NCBI GenBank assembly: GCA_049315625.1
Contig: JBMOJU010000140.1
Coordinates: 1-12,218 of the forward strand
Direction of reading: 5' to 3'
Origin: Paracraurococcus sp049315625
GTDB taxonomy: Bacteria; Pseudomonadota; Alphaproteobacteria; Acetobacterales; Acetobacteraceae
Length of the DNA: 12,218 nt
The stretch's first letter is position 1. Every line of letters begins with the position of its first letter. The position numbers and the translations under genes were made by a program. Positions 1 to 6,204 of the stretch are shown in pieces. The notes under the pieces are model-generated. The model saw nothing but the letters and a program-made list of their open reading frames with translations, had not been told where the DNA came from and did not search any database.

Positions 1-80
1 GCCAGCGTCAGGCGGGCGACCCCGAAGGTGACGCTGGCATCGAGGATGCCGTCGGCGAAAAGGGTTGGCAGGGCGGTCAT
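1..80 (-). CDS. Unknown protein, N-terminal fragment (cut by window edge)
   Basis: The minus strand opens with ATG at 80 and reads 26 complete codons to the window edge (MTALPTLFADG, then a stretch containing GVARLTL). A GGAG motif eight bases upstream of the ATG is a well-placed ribosome-binding site, and codons mostly end in G or C, so I take this as a true gene start. The fragment is too short for domain assignment; I do not recognise the family. It follows the HlyD-type adaptor gene in the same direction after 104 bases, with a strong hairpin between them, so it may be the next operon member or start its own unit. A secreted substrate or accessory protein of the type I system is possible but purely positional inference. 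Confidence 0.55.
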   Translation of the reverse strand, partial: MTALPTLFADGILDASVTFGVARLTL

Positions 81-145
81 GTCATCGGCTCCGGCATGGT
101 CCGCGCTACGGTTCGCATCCGAAGTCGCGGCCTGTGAGGCACTAA

Positions 146-171
146 GGCCGGGCGACGCGCGCCGCCCGGCC
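146..171 (-). terminator. GC hairpin after the HlyD gene, possible terminator
   Basis: A perfect 9-bp inverted repeat, GGCCGGGCG at 146-154 and its complement at 163-171, encloses an 8-base loop. It lies 14 bases past the stop codon of the HlyD-type gene. On the minus strand the stem is followed by TTAGT rather than a proper T-run, so it is not a textbook intrinsic terminator. It could attenuate transcription or protect the 3' end of the secretion transcript. Confidence 0.35.
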
Positions 172-184
172 GGGGCAGCGGCGG

Positions 185-1594
185 CTACTGTTCCCGGAAG
201 GCGCGGGTGAAGCTGTCCCGCAGCGGCTGGGTGATGTAGCGCCAGAAGGTACGCTCGCCGATCTGGATATGCGCCTCGACCGGCATGCCGGGCACGAGGA
301 AGATGTTCGGCAGGTGCGCCAGCTGGTCAGGGTCGATGAGCACATAGGCCCGGTAGTATTGCTGCCGCGCCTGTTCGTTGACGGTCACGTCGGCGGCCAC
401 CCAGGTCACATGGCCGTGCAGGTAGGGCACCAGCCGCTGCTTGAAGGCTGGCAGCCGGATCTCTGCGCGCAGGCCCGGGTAGACCACGTCGATGTCCATC
501 GGCTGCACGTTCACCTCGGCGACAAGGCGGTCCTGCTCCGGCACCAGATCGAAGACCGGGTCGCCCGGCTTGAGGACGGCGCCGACGGTGAAGACCTTCT
601 GGTTGACCAGCGTGCCGTTCTCCGGCGCGATGATCTCCCGGCGCTGCGCCACGTCGACCGCGGCGCGAAGCTTTTCCTCGGCATCCGAAAGCTTGGCGCG
701 TACATCGCGGCGGTCGGTGCCGGCGTCCGCCTGGCGCTGGTCGAGGGTCGTCTGCATCTGCTTGCGTGCCTCGTCGATCGCGGCGTTGGCGCGCGAGATC
801 TGGCCGTTCAGATCGTCGATCGTGCCTTCGAGCGAGGCGGTGGCGCGCTGCAGCGCCAGCAATTCGGGCAGGCGGCCGAGGCCCTGGGTGACCAGGGCGC
901 GGCGCATCTGCTCCTCCTGCCTGGCGAAGACCAGCTGCTGCTTGGTTGCCGAGAGCTGGCCGCGGGCGCCGGAGATGAAGGCGGTCTGCTGGTCGACGCG
1001 CGCCTGCAGCACCTGAACCTGGCTGTTCAGGTTGGCCAGCCGTGCCTCGAACAGGGTGCGCTGGCCGGTGATCGCCTCGAGCGCCCGCGGATCGGTGCTG
1101 GCGAGCAGGTCAGGATGGAAGGCGATGTTGCTGGCGCGGTTGATCTCGGCCTCCAGCCGCGCATCCTGGGCGAGGAGGGCCCAGCGCTGCGCCCGCTGGG
1201 TCTCGACGACGCTGTCGGACTGGGAGGGGTCGAGCCGCATGATGACGTCGCCGGCCCTCACCTTGCCGCCGTCGCGGGCGAGGATTTCGCGGACGATGCC
1301 GCCCTCGAGGTGCTGGATGGTCCTGCGGGTGCCCTCGACCTTGACGGTACCCGGCGCGACCGACGCCTCGGCCAGTGGCGCCCAGCCGGCCCAGATGCCG
1401 AAGCCGACGACGAACACGATGAAGATCACCAGCCCGAAGACGAGCGGACCACGGGTCTTCGGCGCCACCGCGTCCAGCAGCGGATGCGGCGGGAAGGGTG
1501 GGAGGTTGCCGCCGAAATCATGTTTCGGCAGCGGGGCCAGCGCGCGCGGCGCAGCCGCGGCGAGCGGAGTCGGGGTCTCGACGGTCACGCTCAT
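185..1594 (-). CDS. HlyD/PrsE-family type I secretion periplasmic adaptor
   Basis: This 469-residue membrane-fusion protein would connect the inner-membrane ABC exporter to an outer-membrane channel. The proline-rich cytoplasmic N-terminus (about 1-48) is followed by one membrane segment (about 50-70). A biotinyl/lipoyl-like half-motif comes next (HLEGGIV at 95-101, then GDVIMRLD at 115-122). A long Gln/Ala/Arg-rich region of about 125-330 has coiled-coil character, and the second lipoyl half and beta-barrel follow. The C-terminus carries the family signature VPGMPVEAHIQIGERT and PLRDSFTRAFRE. Length fits the PrsE/AprE/PrtE group. Its ATG overlaps the stop of the ABC gene by one base (TGATG), which implies translational coupling, and AGGGGAG lies nine bases upstream. 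No TolC-like partner is encoded in the window. Confidence 0.95.
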   Translation of the reverse strand: MSVTVETPTPLAAAAPRALAPLPKHDFGGNLPPFPPHPLLDAVAPKTRGPLVFGLVIFIVFVVGFGIWAGWAPLAEASVAPGTVKVEGTRRTIQHLEGGIVREILARDGGKVRAGDVIMRLDPSQSDSVVETQRAQRWALLAQDARLEAEINRASNIAFHPDLLASTDPRALEAITGQRTLFEARLANLNSQVQVLQARVDQQTAFISGARGQLSATKQQLVFARQEEQMRRALVTQGLGRLPELLALQRATASLEGTIDDLNGQISRANAAIDEARKQMQTTLDQRQADAGTDRRDVRAKLSDAEEKLRAAVDVAQRREIIAPENGTLVNQKVFTVGAVLKPGDPVFDLVPEQDRLVAEVNVQPMDIDVVYPGLRAEIRLPAFKQRLVPYLHGHVTWVAADVTVNEQARQQYYRAYVLIDPDQLAHLPNIFLVPGMPVEAHIQIGERTFWRYITQPLRDSFTRAFREQ

Positions 1595-3360
1595 CAGGCG
1601 GCACTCCCCTCAAGGCGCTGGGTCGGTGGCGCCGCGGCGACTTCGGCCGGGCGGGGGTTCATCAGGCGCTTGAGCACCTCGGCACGTGGGCCGAACATCT
1701 CCAGCGCGCCATCCTTCAGCAGCAGGACCTTGTCCACGCCCTGCACCAGGGTCGGACGGTGCGAGACGAGGATGACCGTGGTGCCCTGTTCCTTCAGCCG
1801 CTCCAGCGCCATGGTCAGCGCCGCCTCCGAGTCGCCGTCCAGGTTGCTGTTCGGCTCGTCCAGCACGATCAGCTTCGGCTGGCCGAACATCGCGCGGGCC
1901 AGACCGACGAGCTGCCGCTGGCCGCCGGAGAGGTGCTGGCCGCCGTCGCCGATCTGGGTGTCATAGCCATTCGGCAGGCGCAGGATCATGTCGTGGCAGC
2001 CGGCCAGCTTCGCCGCCGTGTAGACCGCAGCCGGCTCGGCCTCGGCCATCCGGGCGATGTTGTTGAAGACCGTGCCGTCGAACAGCTCCACGTCCTGCGG
2101 CAGGTAGCCGACATGCCGGCCGAAATCCTCCCGCATCCATTGATAGACATCGGCGCCATCCAGCCGGACGGTCCCGGCGGTCGGGGCCAGGGTGCCGATC
2201 AACAGGCGGATCAGCGTGGTCTTGCCGGCCGCTGAGGGGCCGATGACGGCCAGGCTTTCGCCCGGCTGGAGCGAGAAATTGACGCCCTTGATCAGCGCCA
2301 CGCCCTGGCCCGGGAAGGCGTAGGAGACGCGCTCCACGGAGATCCGGCCGGTCGGCTCCGGCAGCGGCATGCCCGCCGGCCGCAGGCGCGGCTGGGTCAG
2401 GAAGGACTGCAGCCGGCGGAACGATTGCCGGGCCTGCACGAGCTGCTTCCAGCCGCCGATCAGCTGCTCCACCGGGGCAAGCGCCCGGCCCATGATGATC
2501 GACCCGGCGATCGAGGCGCCGGAGGTCAGCTCCTGCTGCAGCACGAGATAGGCGCCGACGCCGAGGATGGCGATCTGCACCGCCAGGCGGAAGAACTTGG
2601 TGGCGGCGACGAGGACCGCCGCGCGGTCGGCCGCGCGCTGCTGCGGCTCGCTCATCGCGGCGACGGATTCGCGCCACTGGCCGATGACCGCCGGCAGCAT
2701 CCCCATGCTGTCGATGACCTCGGCATTGCGGGTGATGCTCTCGGCCCGCCGCTGCGAGTTCATCGCGGCGGTATTGGCCTCCCGCAGCAGCTTCGAGGTG
2801 GAAAGCTCACTGGCCAGGGTGAGCCCGAACAGGATCACCGCGCCGCCGAGGGCGATGAAGCCCATGATCGGGTGCAGCATGAAGATGAAGGCGAGGTAGA
2901 TCGGCACCCAGGGCACGTCATAGAGCGAGAGCGCGCCCGCCGATCCCAAGAAGCCGCGGCACACCGCAAGGTCGCGCAGCGCTTCCATGCGGTAGGGCCG
3001 GCCGCGCAGCGCGCTCTCGATCGCTCGGACGAAGCCTTCGGGCGCCACCCGGTGCTCCACCCAGGCCGCCAGCCGCTGCATGACCTGCCCGCGCACCGCT
3101 TCGAGGAGCGCGAGCACCAGGGTGGCGACGATGGCGATAAGGGAAAGGAAGTAAAGGGTGTCGAGGATGCGGCTTGCCAGCACCCGATCGAACACCTGCA
3201 TCATGTAGATGGATGTGGTGAGCTGCAGCAGGTTGACCACGCCGCTGAACACGCCGACCAGGATGAACTGCTTGCGGCAGGCGCGCAGCGCCCGCTGCAG
3301 GGGCGTGACGGGGGCATTCTCGAAGCCGGCGGAAGGGCCGGCGAGCCTTGCATAGGACAT
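1594..3360 (-). CDS. Type I secretion ABC permease/ATPase (PrsD/PrtD type)
   Basis: This 588-residue half-transporter would energise one-step export of a protein across both membranes. The N-terminal membrane domain (about 30-300) has hydrophobic segments near 32-55, 68-90, 150-185 and 258-275, with the conserved SIYMMQVFDRVL stretch at 50-61. The ATPase domain is complete: Walker A GPSAAGKTT at 374-382, Q-loop Q422, signature LSGGQ at 477-481, Walker B LIVLDE at 497-502 followed by PNSNLD (typical of this family), and H-loop H534. There is no N-terminal C39 peptidase domain, so the substrate is probably an RTX-type protein with an uncleaved C-terminal signal rather than a double-glycine peptide. 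The gene starts three bases after the stop of the small unknown gene and is coupled to the adaptor gene. Confidence 0.96.
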   Translation of the reverse strand: MSYARLAGPSAGFENAPVTPLQRALRACRKQFILVGVFSGVVNLLQLTTSIYMMQVFDRVLASRILDTLYFLSLIAIVATLVLALLEAVRGQVMQRLAAWVEHRVAPEGFVRAIESALRGRPYRMEALRDLAVCRGFLGSAGALSLYDVPWVPIYLAFIFMLHPIMGFIALGGAVILFGLTLASELSTSKLLREANTAAMNSQRRAESITRNAEVIDSMGMLPAVIGQWRESVAAMSEPQQRAADRAAVLVAATKFFRLAVQIAILGVGAYLVLQQELTSGASIAGSIIMGRALAPVEQLIGGWKQLVQARQSFRRLQSFLTQPRLRPAGMPLPEPTGRISVERVSYAFPGQGVALIKGVNFSLQPGESLAVIGPSAAGKTTLIRLLIGTLAPTAGTVRLDGADVYQWMREDFGRHVGYLPQDVELFDGTVFNNIARMAEAEPAAVYTAAKLAGCHDMILRLPNGYDTQIGDGGQHLSGGQRQLVGLARAMFGQPKLIVLDEPNSNLDGDSEAALTMALERLKEQGTTVILVSHRPTLVQGVDKVLLLKDGALEMFGPRAEVLKRLMNPRPAEVAAAPPTQRLEGSAA

Positions 3361-3363
3361 GCG

Positions 3364-3795
3364 TCAGCCTGCGAGGAAGCCGGCGATGCCGGACAGGGTT
3401 GCGGGGTGCAGCGCGATCCAGCCGAAGCCGAGACCCGCGATCGCCAGGGCGACGAGGTTGGCAAGCAGCATGCTGCCAAAGCCGGGTGGGCGGGGTGTCC
3501 GGGCCATCTGTTCAGCCGCCGCCTCGCGGCGGATCTGGTCGATGGAGTTGTGCAGGTACCGGAACGCATGGTCGCTCAGTGCCGCTTGGGCGGCTTGGCG
3601 CGACCGTTCGATCCCGTCCGGCGTCGAGGGGTGATTGCCTTCGGTCGCAAGGGCAAAGGCAACAAGATCGGCCAGGCGCTCCTCGCTCGGGCGTCCCTCG
3701 CGATACGCCGCGAGCTCGCGCGGCGGCTGATTCGGCGTAACCGGTATGTCTGTGGGTCCGGACGTGTCCGGCCGCAATGCGGTGGTCGTTGCCAT
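3364..3795 (-). CDS. Small unknown single-TM protein heading the secretion operon
   Basis: This 143-residue protein belongs to no family I recognise. Residues 1-28 are rich in Thr, Pro and Asp and probably disordered. Residues 30-97 are charged and helical in character (REGRPSEERLADLVAFALA, then SIDQIRREAAAEQMA). A hydrophobic segment spans about 108-128, with a second short one at about 132-142, so the protein is probably tail-anchored or a short hairpin in the inner membrane with its N-terminus in the cytoplasm. The start at 3795 has GGAG seven bases upstream; longer in-frame versions run into the divergent control region and lack coding-type codon use. Its stop lies three bases before the ABC exporter start, so the two are almost certainly co-transcribed. 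That position suggests an accessory or regulatory role in type I export. Confidence 0.8.
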   Translation of the reverse strand: MATTTALRPDTSGPTDIPVTPNQPPRELAAYREGRPSEERLADLVAFALATEGNHPSTPDGIERSRQAAQAALSDHAFRYLHNSIDQIRREAAAEQMARTPRPPGFGSMLLANLVALAIAGLGFGWIALHPATLSGIAGFLAG

Positions 3796-3813
3796 TCCTA
3801 GGCTCCGAATTGG

Positions 3814-3831
3814 GCCGTCCCCGCGGACGGC
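3814..3831 (-). promoter_or_regulatory. 7-bp hairpin in the leader of the secretion operon
   Basis: GCCGTCC at 3814-3820 pairs perfectly with GGACGGC at 3825-3831 around a 4-base loop. It lies 18 bases upstream of the start codon of the small unknown gene on the minus strand, just ahead of that gene's GGAG site. It would fold stably in the mRNA leader and could affect translation or stability. No regulator is implied. Confidence 0.4.
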
Positions 3832-3949
3832 GCCATGCTTCGCTGCCGCCCGGTGGGTAAAGGACACCGTTTGGCGCGAACAGGGGCCGCCCCATGCGAC
3901 CATAGCGCGGGCCGGCGACGGGCCGAATACGCGCGTGCACCGCCCCGAA

Positions 3950-3979
3950 TTGCAAGCCCTAACCGGCGAACCATATGAG
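3950..3979 (+). promoter_or_regulatory. Weak sigma-70-like promoter candidate for the beta-barrel operon
   Basis: TTGCAA at 3950-3955 and TATGAG at 3974-3979 are separated by 18 bases and each match four of six consensus bases. Transcription from here would give a leader of roughly 180 bases before the ATG at 4167, carrying the repeats at 4041-4071 and 4141-4164. A match this weak can arise by chance. Confidence 0.2.
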
Positions 3980-4040
3980 ACTGTAACCTGTCCGGGAGGC
4001 CGGAAGCGACCCCCGCGCACGTAAATGCGTCGCTCCCGCG

Positions 4041-4071
4041 CCGGCATACGCTGCGCCAGGACACATGCCGG
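4041..4071. repeat. Inverted repeat CCGGCAT/ATGCCGG
   Basis: CCGGCAT at 4041-4047 and ATGCCGG at 4065-4071 form a perfect 7-bp inverted repeat with a 17-base spacer. Half-site centres are 24 bases apart, a little over two helical turns, which would suit a dimeric DNA-binding protein. It could also be a stem in a long leader RNA of the beta-barrel gene. Confidence 0.4.
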
Positions 4072-4140
4072 TTGCTTGTGTCCGCGCGACGGAACGTGAT
4101 CGTTGCGGTTTGTCGCAGCGCTCCGCTCGCATGGTAGCAA

Positions 4141-4164
4141 ACCCCCCCACGGGATTTGGGGGGT
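4141..4164 (+). promoter_or_regulatory. C-tract/G-tract hairpin covering the ribosome-binding site
   Basis: A-C6 at 4141-4147 pairs with G6-T at 4158-4164, giving a 7-bp, almost all G:C stem with a 10-base loop. The G-tract is the only purine-rich Shine-Dalgarno-like element ahead of the ATG at 4167, which starts two bases after the stem. Folding would hide the ribosome-binding site, so translation of the beta-barrel gene may be controlled by opening this stem. The homopolymer runs could also vary in length between cells. Confidence 0.5.
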
Positions 4165-4166
4165 GA

Positions 4167-5438
4167 ATGGTGAGCAGGATTCCGGCCTGGGTCGCGGGCG
4201 CCATGTTTCTGGGGACATTGCCGGTGTCGGAGGCGGTTGCGCAGGCGGCCGGCGGCATCTCGCGCGAGGATGTCGAGCGAGGTGTAACGGTCGCCTCCCG
4301 CCAGCGGCGGGACTACAATCCACTCGGTGTGCGGCTGGGCAGCTTCACCCTGAACGGCCAGGTCGAGGCCGGGCCCGGCTTCGACAGCAACCTGCTCGGC
4401 ACGAAGAGTAACAAGACATCCGACGGCTTCGCGGATGAGGCTGCCACGGTCAGCCTGGACAGCGACTGGACTCGCCATGGGGTGGGGGTCTCCGGCAGCA
4501 TGGACAGCCGGCAGTATTTCCGGAACAATGTGTACGATTGGTTGGATTGGGACATCGGCGGCTATGGCCGCTACGATTTCACGGCCGTCACCAACGCCGA
4601 AGCCCGCTATCGGCACTACCGCGACCACCTCGACGTCAACAGCATCGACGTGCAATCGGCCGGCATCACCCGCCCGGTTCCGTACGAATCGGACGAGTTC
4701 CAGGTCAACGGCACCACCCAGTTCGGCCGCTTCGGGCTGCTCGGCACCGGCCTGCACCGAACCTATCGGTTCCAGGACGTGGTCATCGGCGGGGTTCCCA
4801 ACCGCGTCTCGCTGAACGATTTCGACACCACGATCGGTGCCATCGGCACCAGCTACGCCTTTTCGCAGGGGCGCTTCGCCAACGTCATCGTCCGGGTCCA
4901 GGACATCAGCTACCAGAACGCGTCCTCCCGCGGGCGGGACAGCTTCACCTGGGAGATGCTGGGCGGTTTCACCTATGATTTCGACGGCGTCTGGCAGGGC
5001 CGCATCGCCTTCGGCTGGCGGGAGCGCAACTACAAGGACCCCACCTTGAAGAACTTCGCTGGCCCGGCGGTGGAAGGCCAGCTCACCTGGGCGCCGACGC
5101 TGCTCACCACGGTCCGCTTCAATGTCGCCCGGACGATCGAGGAATCGATCCGCCAGGATGCCGTCAGCTTCAACCGGACGCAGGGCGGCGTCGGGGTCGA
5201 CCACGAATTCCTCCGCAACGTCATCCTCAGTGGCGATTTCCGCGCCGATTACCGCGAATACCAGAGCCCCAGCCAGACGGCCTTCGACGGGGTCTTCACC
5301 CTGACCGCTCGCTACCTCGTCAACCGCAACCTGGCTGTGATTGGAACCTACTCCTATGCCCGCCGTTTCGAGGCGAGCAATGGACTGCCCGAATTTGATC
5401 GAAACCTCTTCCAGGTCCGGCTGCGCGTTGCCCTCTGA
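4167..5438 (+). CDS. Outer-membrane beta-barrel protein, BBP2/EpsL-like, exopolysaccharide-associated
   Basis: This 423-residue precursor has a Sec signal peptide (hydrophobic stretch about 6-20, likely cleavage after AVA at 23-25). From about residue 55 to the end it is a run of amphipathic strands rich in Tyr, Phe, Arg and Asp, with short turns (GPGFDSNLLGT, GRYDFTAVTNAEARYRHYRDH, SYAFSQGRFANVIVRVQDIS). This matches the putative beta-barrel porin 2 family often found in exopolysaccharide clusters. The final strand alternates hydrophobic residues (LFQVRLRVAL) like an outer-membrane assembly signal but ends in Leu instead of the usual Phe. The WecG-type gene follows after 13 bases, so they form one operon. 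Polysaccharide exit or anchoring at the outer membrane is inferred from family context; the biochemical role is not established. Confidence 0.82.
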   Translation: MVSRIPAWVAGAMFLGTLPVSEAVAQAAGGISREDVERGVTVASRQRRDYNPLGVRLGSFTLNGQVEAGPGFDSNLLGTKSNKTSDGFADEAATVSLDSDWTRHGVGVSGSMDSRQYFRNNVYDWLDWDIGGYGRYDFTAVTNAEARYRHYRDHLDVNSIDVQSAGITRPVPYESDEFQVNGTTQFGRFGLLGTGLHRTYRFQDVVIGGVPNRVSLNDFDTTIGAIGTSYAFSQGRFANVIVRVQDISYQNASSRGRDSFTWEMLGGFTYDFDGVWQGRIAFGWRERNYKDPTLKNFAGPAVEGQLTWAPTLLTTVRFNVARTIEESIRQDAVSFNRTQGGVGVDHEFLRNVILSGDFRADYREYQSPSQTAFDGVFTLTARYLVNRNLAVIGTYSYARRFEASNGLPEFDRNLFQVRLRVAL

Positions 5439-5451
5439 GCAGGGGACAGTC

Positions 5452-6201
5452 ATGGTTCCGACCATCCCGCTGCTTGGGCTCGACTTCGCCGATCTGTCGC
5501 TCGGCGGCGTGCTCGCCCGCTTGGCCGCGCGGCGGGCGACCGCCGGCTTCGGCTATGTGGTGACGCCGAATGCGGACCATCTCGTGCGGCTCCAGCGCCA
5601 GCCCGCCCTGCGGCCGCTCTATGCCGATGCCATGCTCCGCCTGCTGGACAGCCGGGTGGTCGCCCGGGCGGCCCGGGCCGCCGGCCTGCCGGCGCCCGAG
5701 GTGGTGCCCGGCAGCGACTTGACCGCGCATCTGGTGCGGGACGTCATCGTCCCGTCCGAGCCGGTGACCATCCTGGGCATGGAGCCGGAGGCCGTGGACG
5801 CTCTGGCGCGCCGCTGGGGCCTGCGCCGGATCGCGCACCACAACCCGCCGATGGGGTTCGAGCACGACCCGCCGGCGATGCAGGCGGCGATCCGCTTCAT
5901 CGAGCAGAACCCGGCGCGGTTCACCTTCCTGGCCGTCGGCTCACCGCGGCAGTGCCAGGTGGCGCATGCCGTCGCCCGGCGTGGTTTCGCGCGCGGCACC
6001 GGCCTTTGCATCGGCGCCAGCCTGCTGTTCCTTTCGGGGCATGAGAAACGGGCGCCGCAGCCGGTGCAGCAGGCCGGGCTGGAATGGGCCTGGCGGCTGG
6101 CGCAGGATCCGCGGCGCCTGGCGCGACGCTATCTCGTGGACAGCCCGGCGGTGCTGAAGCTGCTGCGGGATGAGGCGCGGTCCCGTCGCCAGCCGCAGTG
6201 A
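5452..6201 (+). CDS. WecG/TagA/CpsF-family glycosyltransferase (GT26)
   Basis: This 249-residue enzyme would add a sugar, typically an N-acetylmannosamine-type or related residue, to a polyprenyl-diphosphate-linked acceptor at the inner face of the membrane. Family landmarks are present: TPNADH at 38-43, the conserved Asp66 (LLDSRVV), PGSDL at 86-90, GSPRQ at 163-167, and GHEKRAP followed by GLEW and RRYL at 196-228. I chose the ATG at 5452, not upstream in-frame ATGs that overlap the beta-barrel gene, because AGGGG lies six bases before it and the conserved domain begins directly after it. Departures from the common pattern are Cys168 where Glu usually follows the PRQ motif, and Leu191-Leu192 in the usual FD or LE position. 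It ends three bases from the stop of the convergent GT2 gene. Confidence 0.92.
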   Translation: MVPTIPLLGLDFADLSLGGVLARLAARRATAGFGYVVTPNADHLVRLQRQPALRPLYADAMLRLLDSRVVARAARAAGLPAPEVVPGSDLTAHLVRDVIVPSEPVTILGMEPEAVDALARRWGLRRIAHHNPPMGFEHDPPAMQAAIRFIEQNPARFTFLAVGSPRQCQVAHAVARRGFARGTGLCIGASLLFLSGHEKRAPQPVQQAGLEWAWRLAQDPRRLARRYLVDSPAVLKLLRDEARSRRQPQ

Positions 6202-6204
6202 ACT

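Larger units (their letters stand above)
3796..4166. other. Divergent intergenic control region
   Basis: These 371 bases separate the leftward secretion operon from the rightward beta-barrel/glycosyltransferase operon and should hold both promoters. They are visibly less GC-rich than the genes and contain no convincing small gene. I see three inverted repeats (3814-3831, 4041-4071 and 4141-4164), each described separately. There is also an imperfect AACG-TGAT-CGTT dyad at 4093-4104 that could be a small operator. Confidence 0.6.

Noticed and set aside
269..1966. A 565-codon open frame on the plus strand opposite the secretion genes
   Set aside because: It spans the junction of two well-supported minus-strand genes, its product has no recognisable domain, and long antisense frames are expected where third positions are almost all G or C.
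2425..3801. A 458-codon plus-strand frame opposite the ABC exporter and the small membrane protein
   Set aside because: It is antisense to clear ABC transporter motifs, is rich in His, Asp, Arg and Gln as typical of a shadow frame, and lacks a domain or good ribosome-binding site.
4091..4114. GGAAC resembling the -35 element of the alphaproteobacterial general stress sigma factor EcfG; the same GGAACGTGA also occurs on the minus strand at 10434-10442
   Set aside because: No matching -10 GTT element follows at 16-17 bases in either place, and one shared 9-mer between two such regions is about what chance predicts.
3798..5465. A 555-codon minus-strand frame opposite the beta-barrel gene
   Set aside because: It is antisense to a signal-peptide-bearing barrel and continues into the non-coding control region; its Val/Ala/Asp-rich composition is a mirror-frame artefact.
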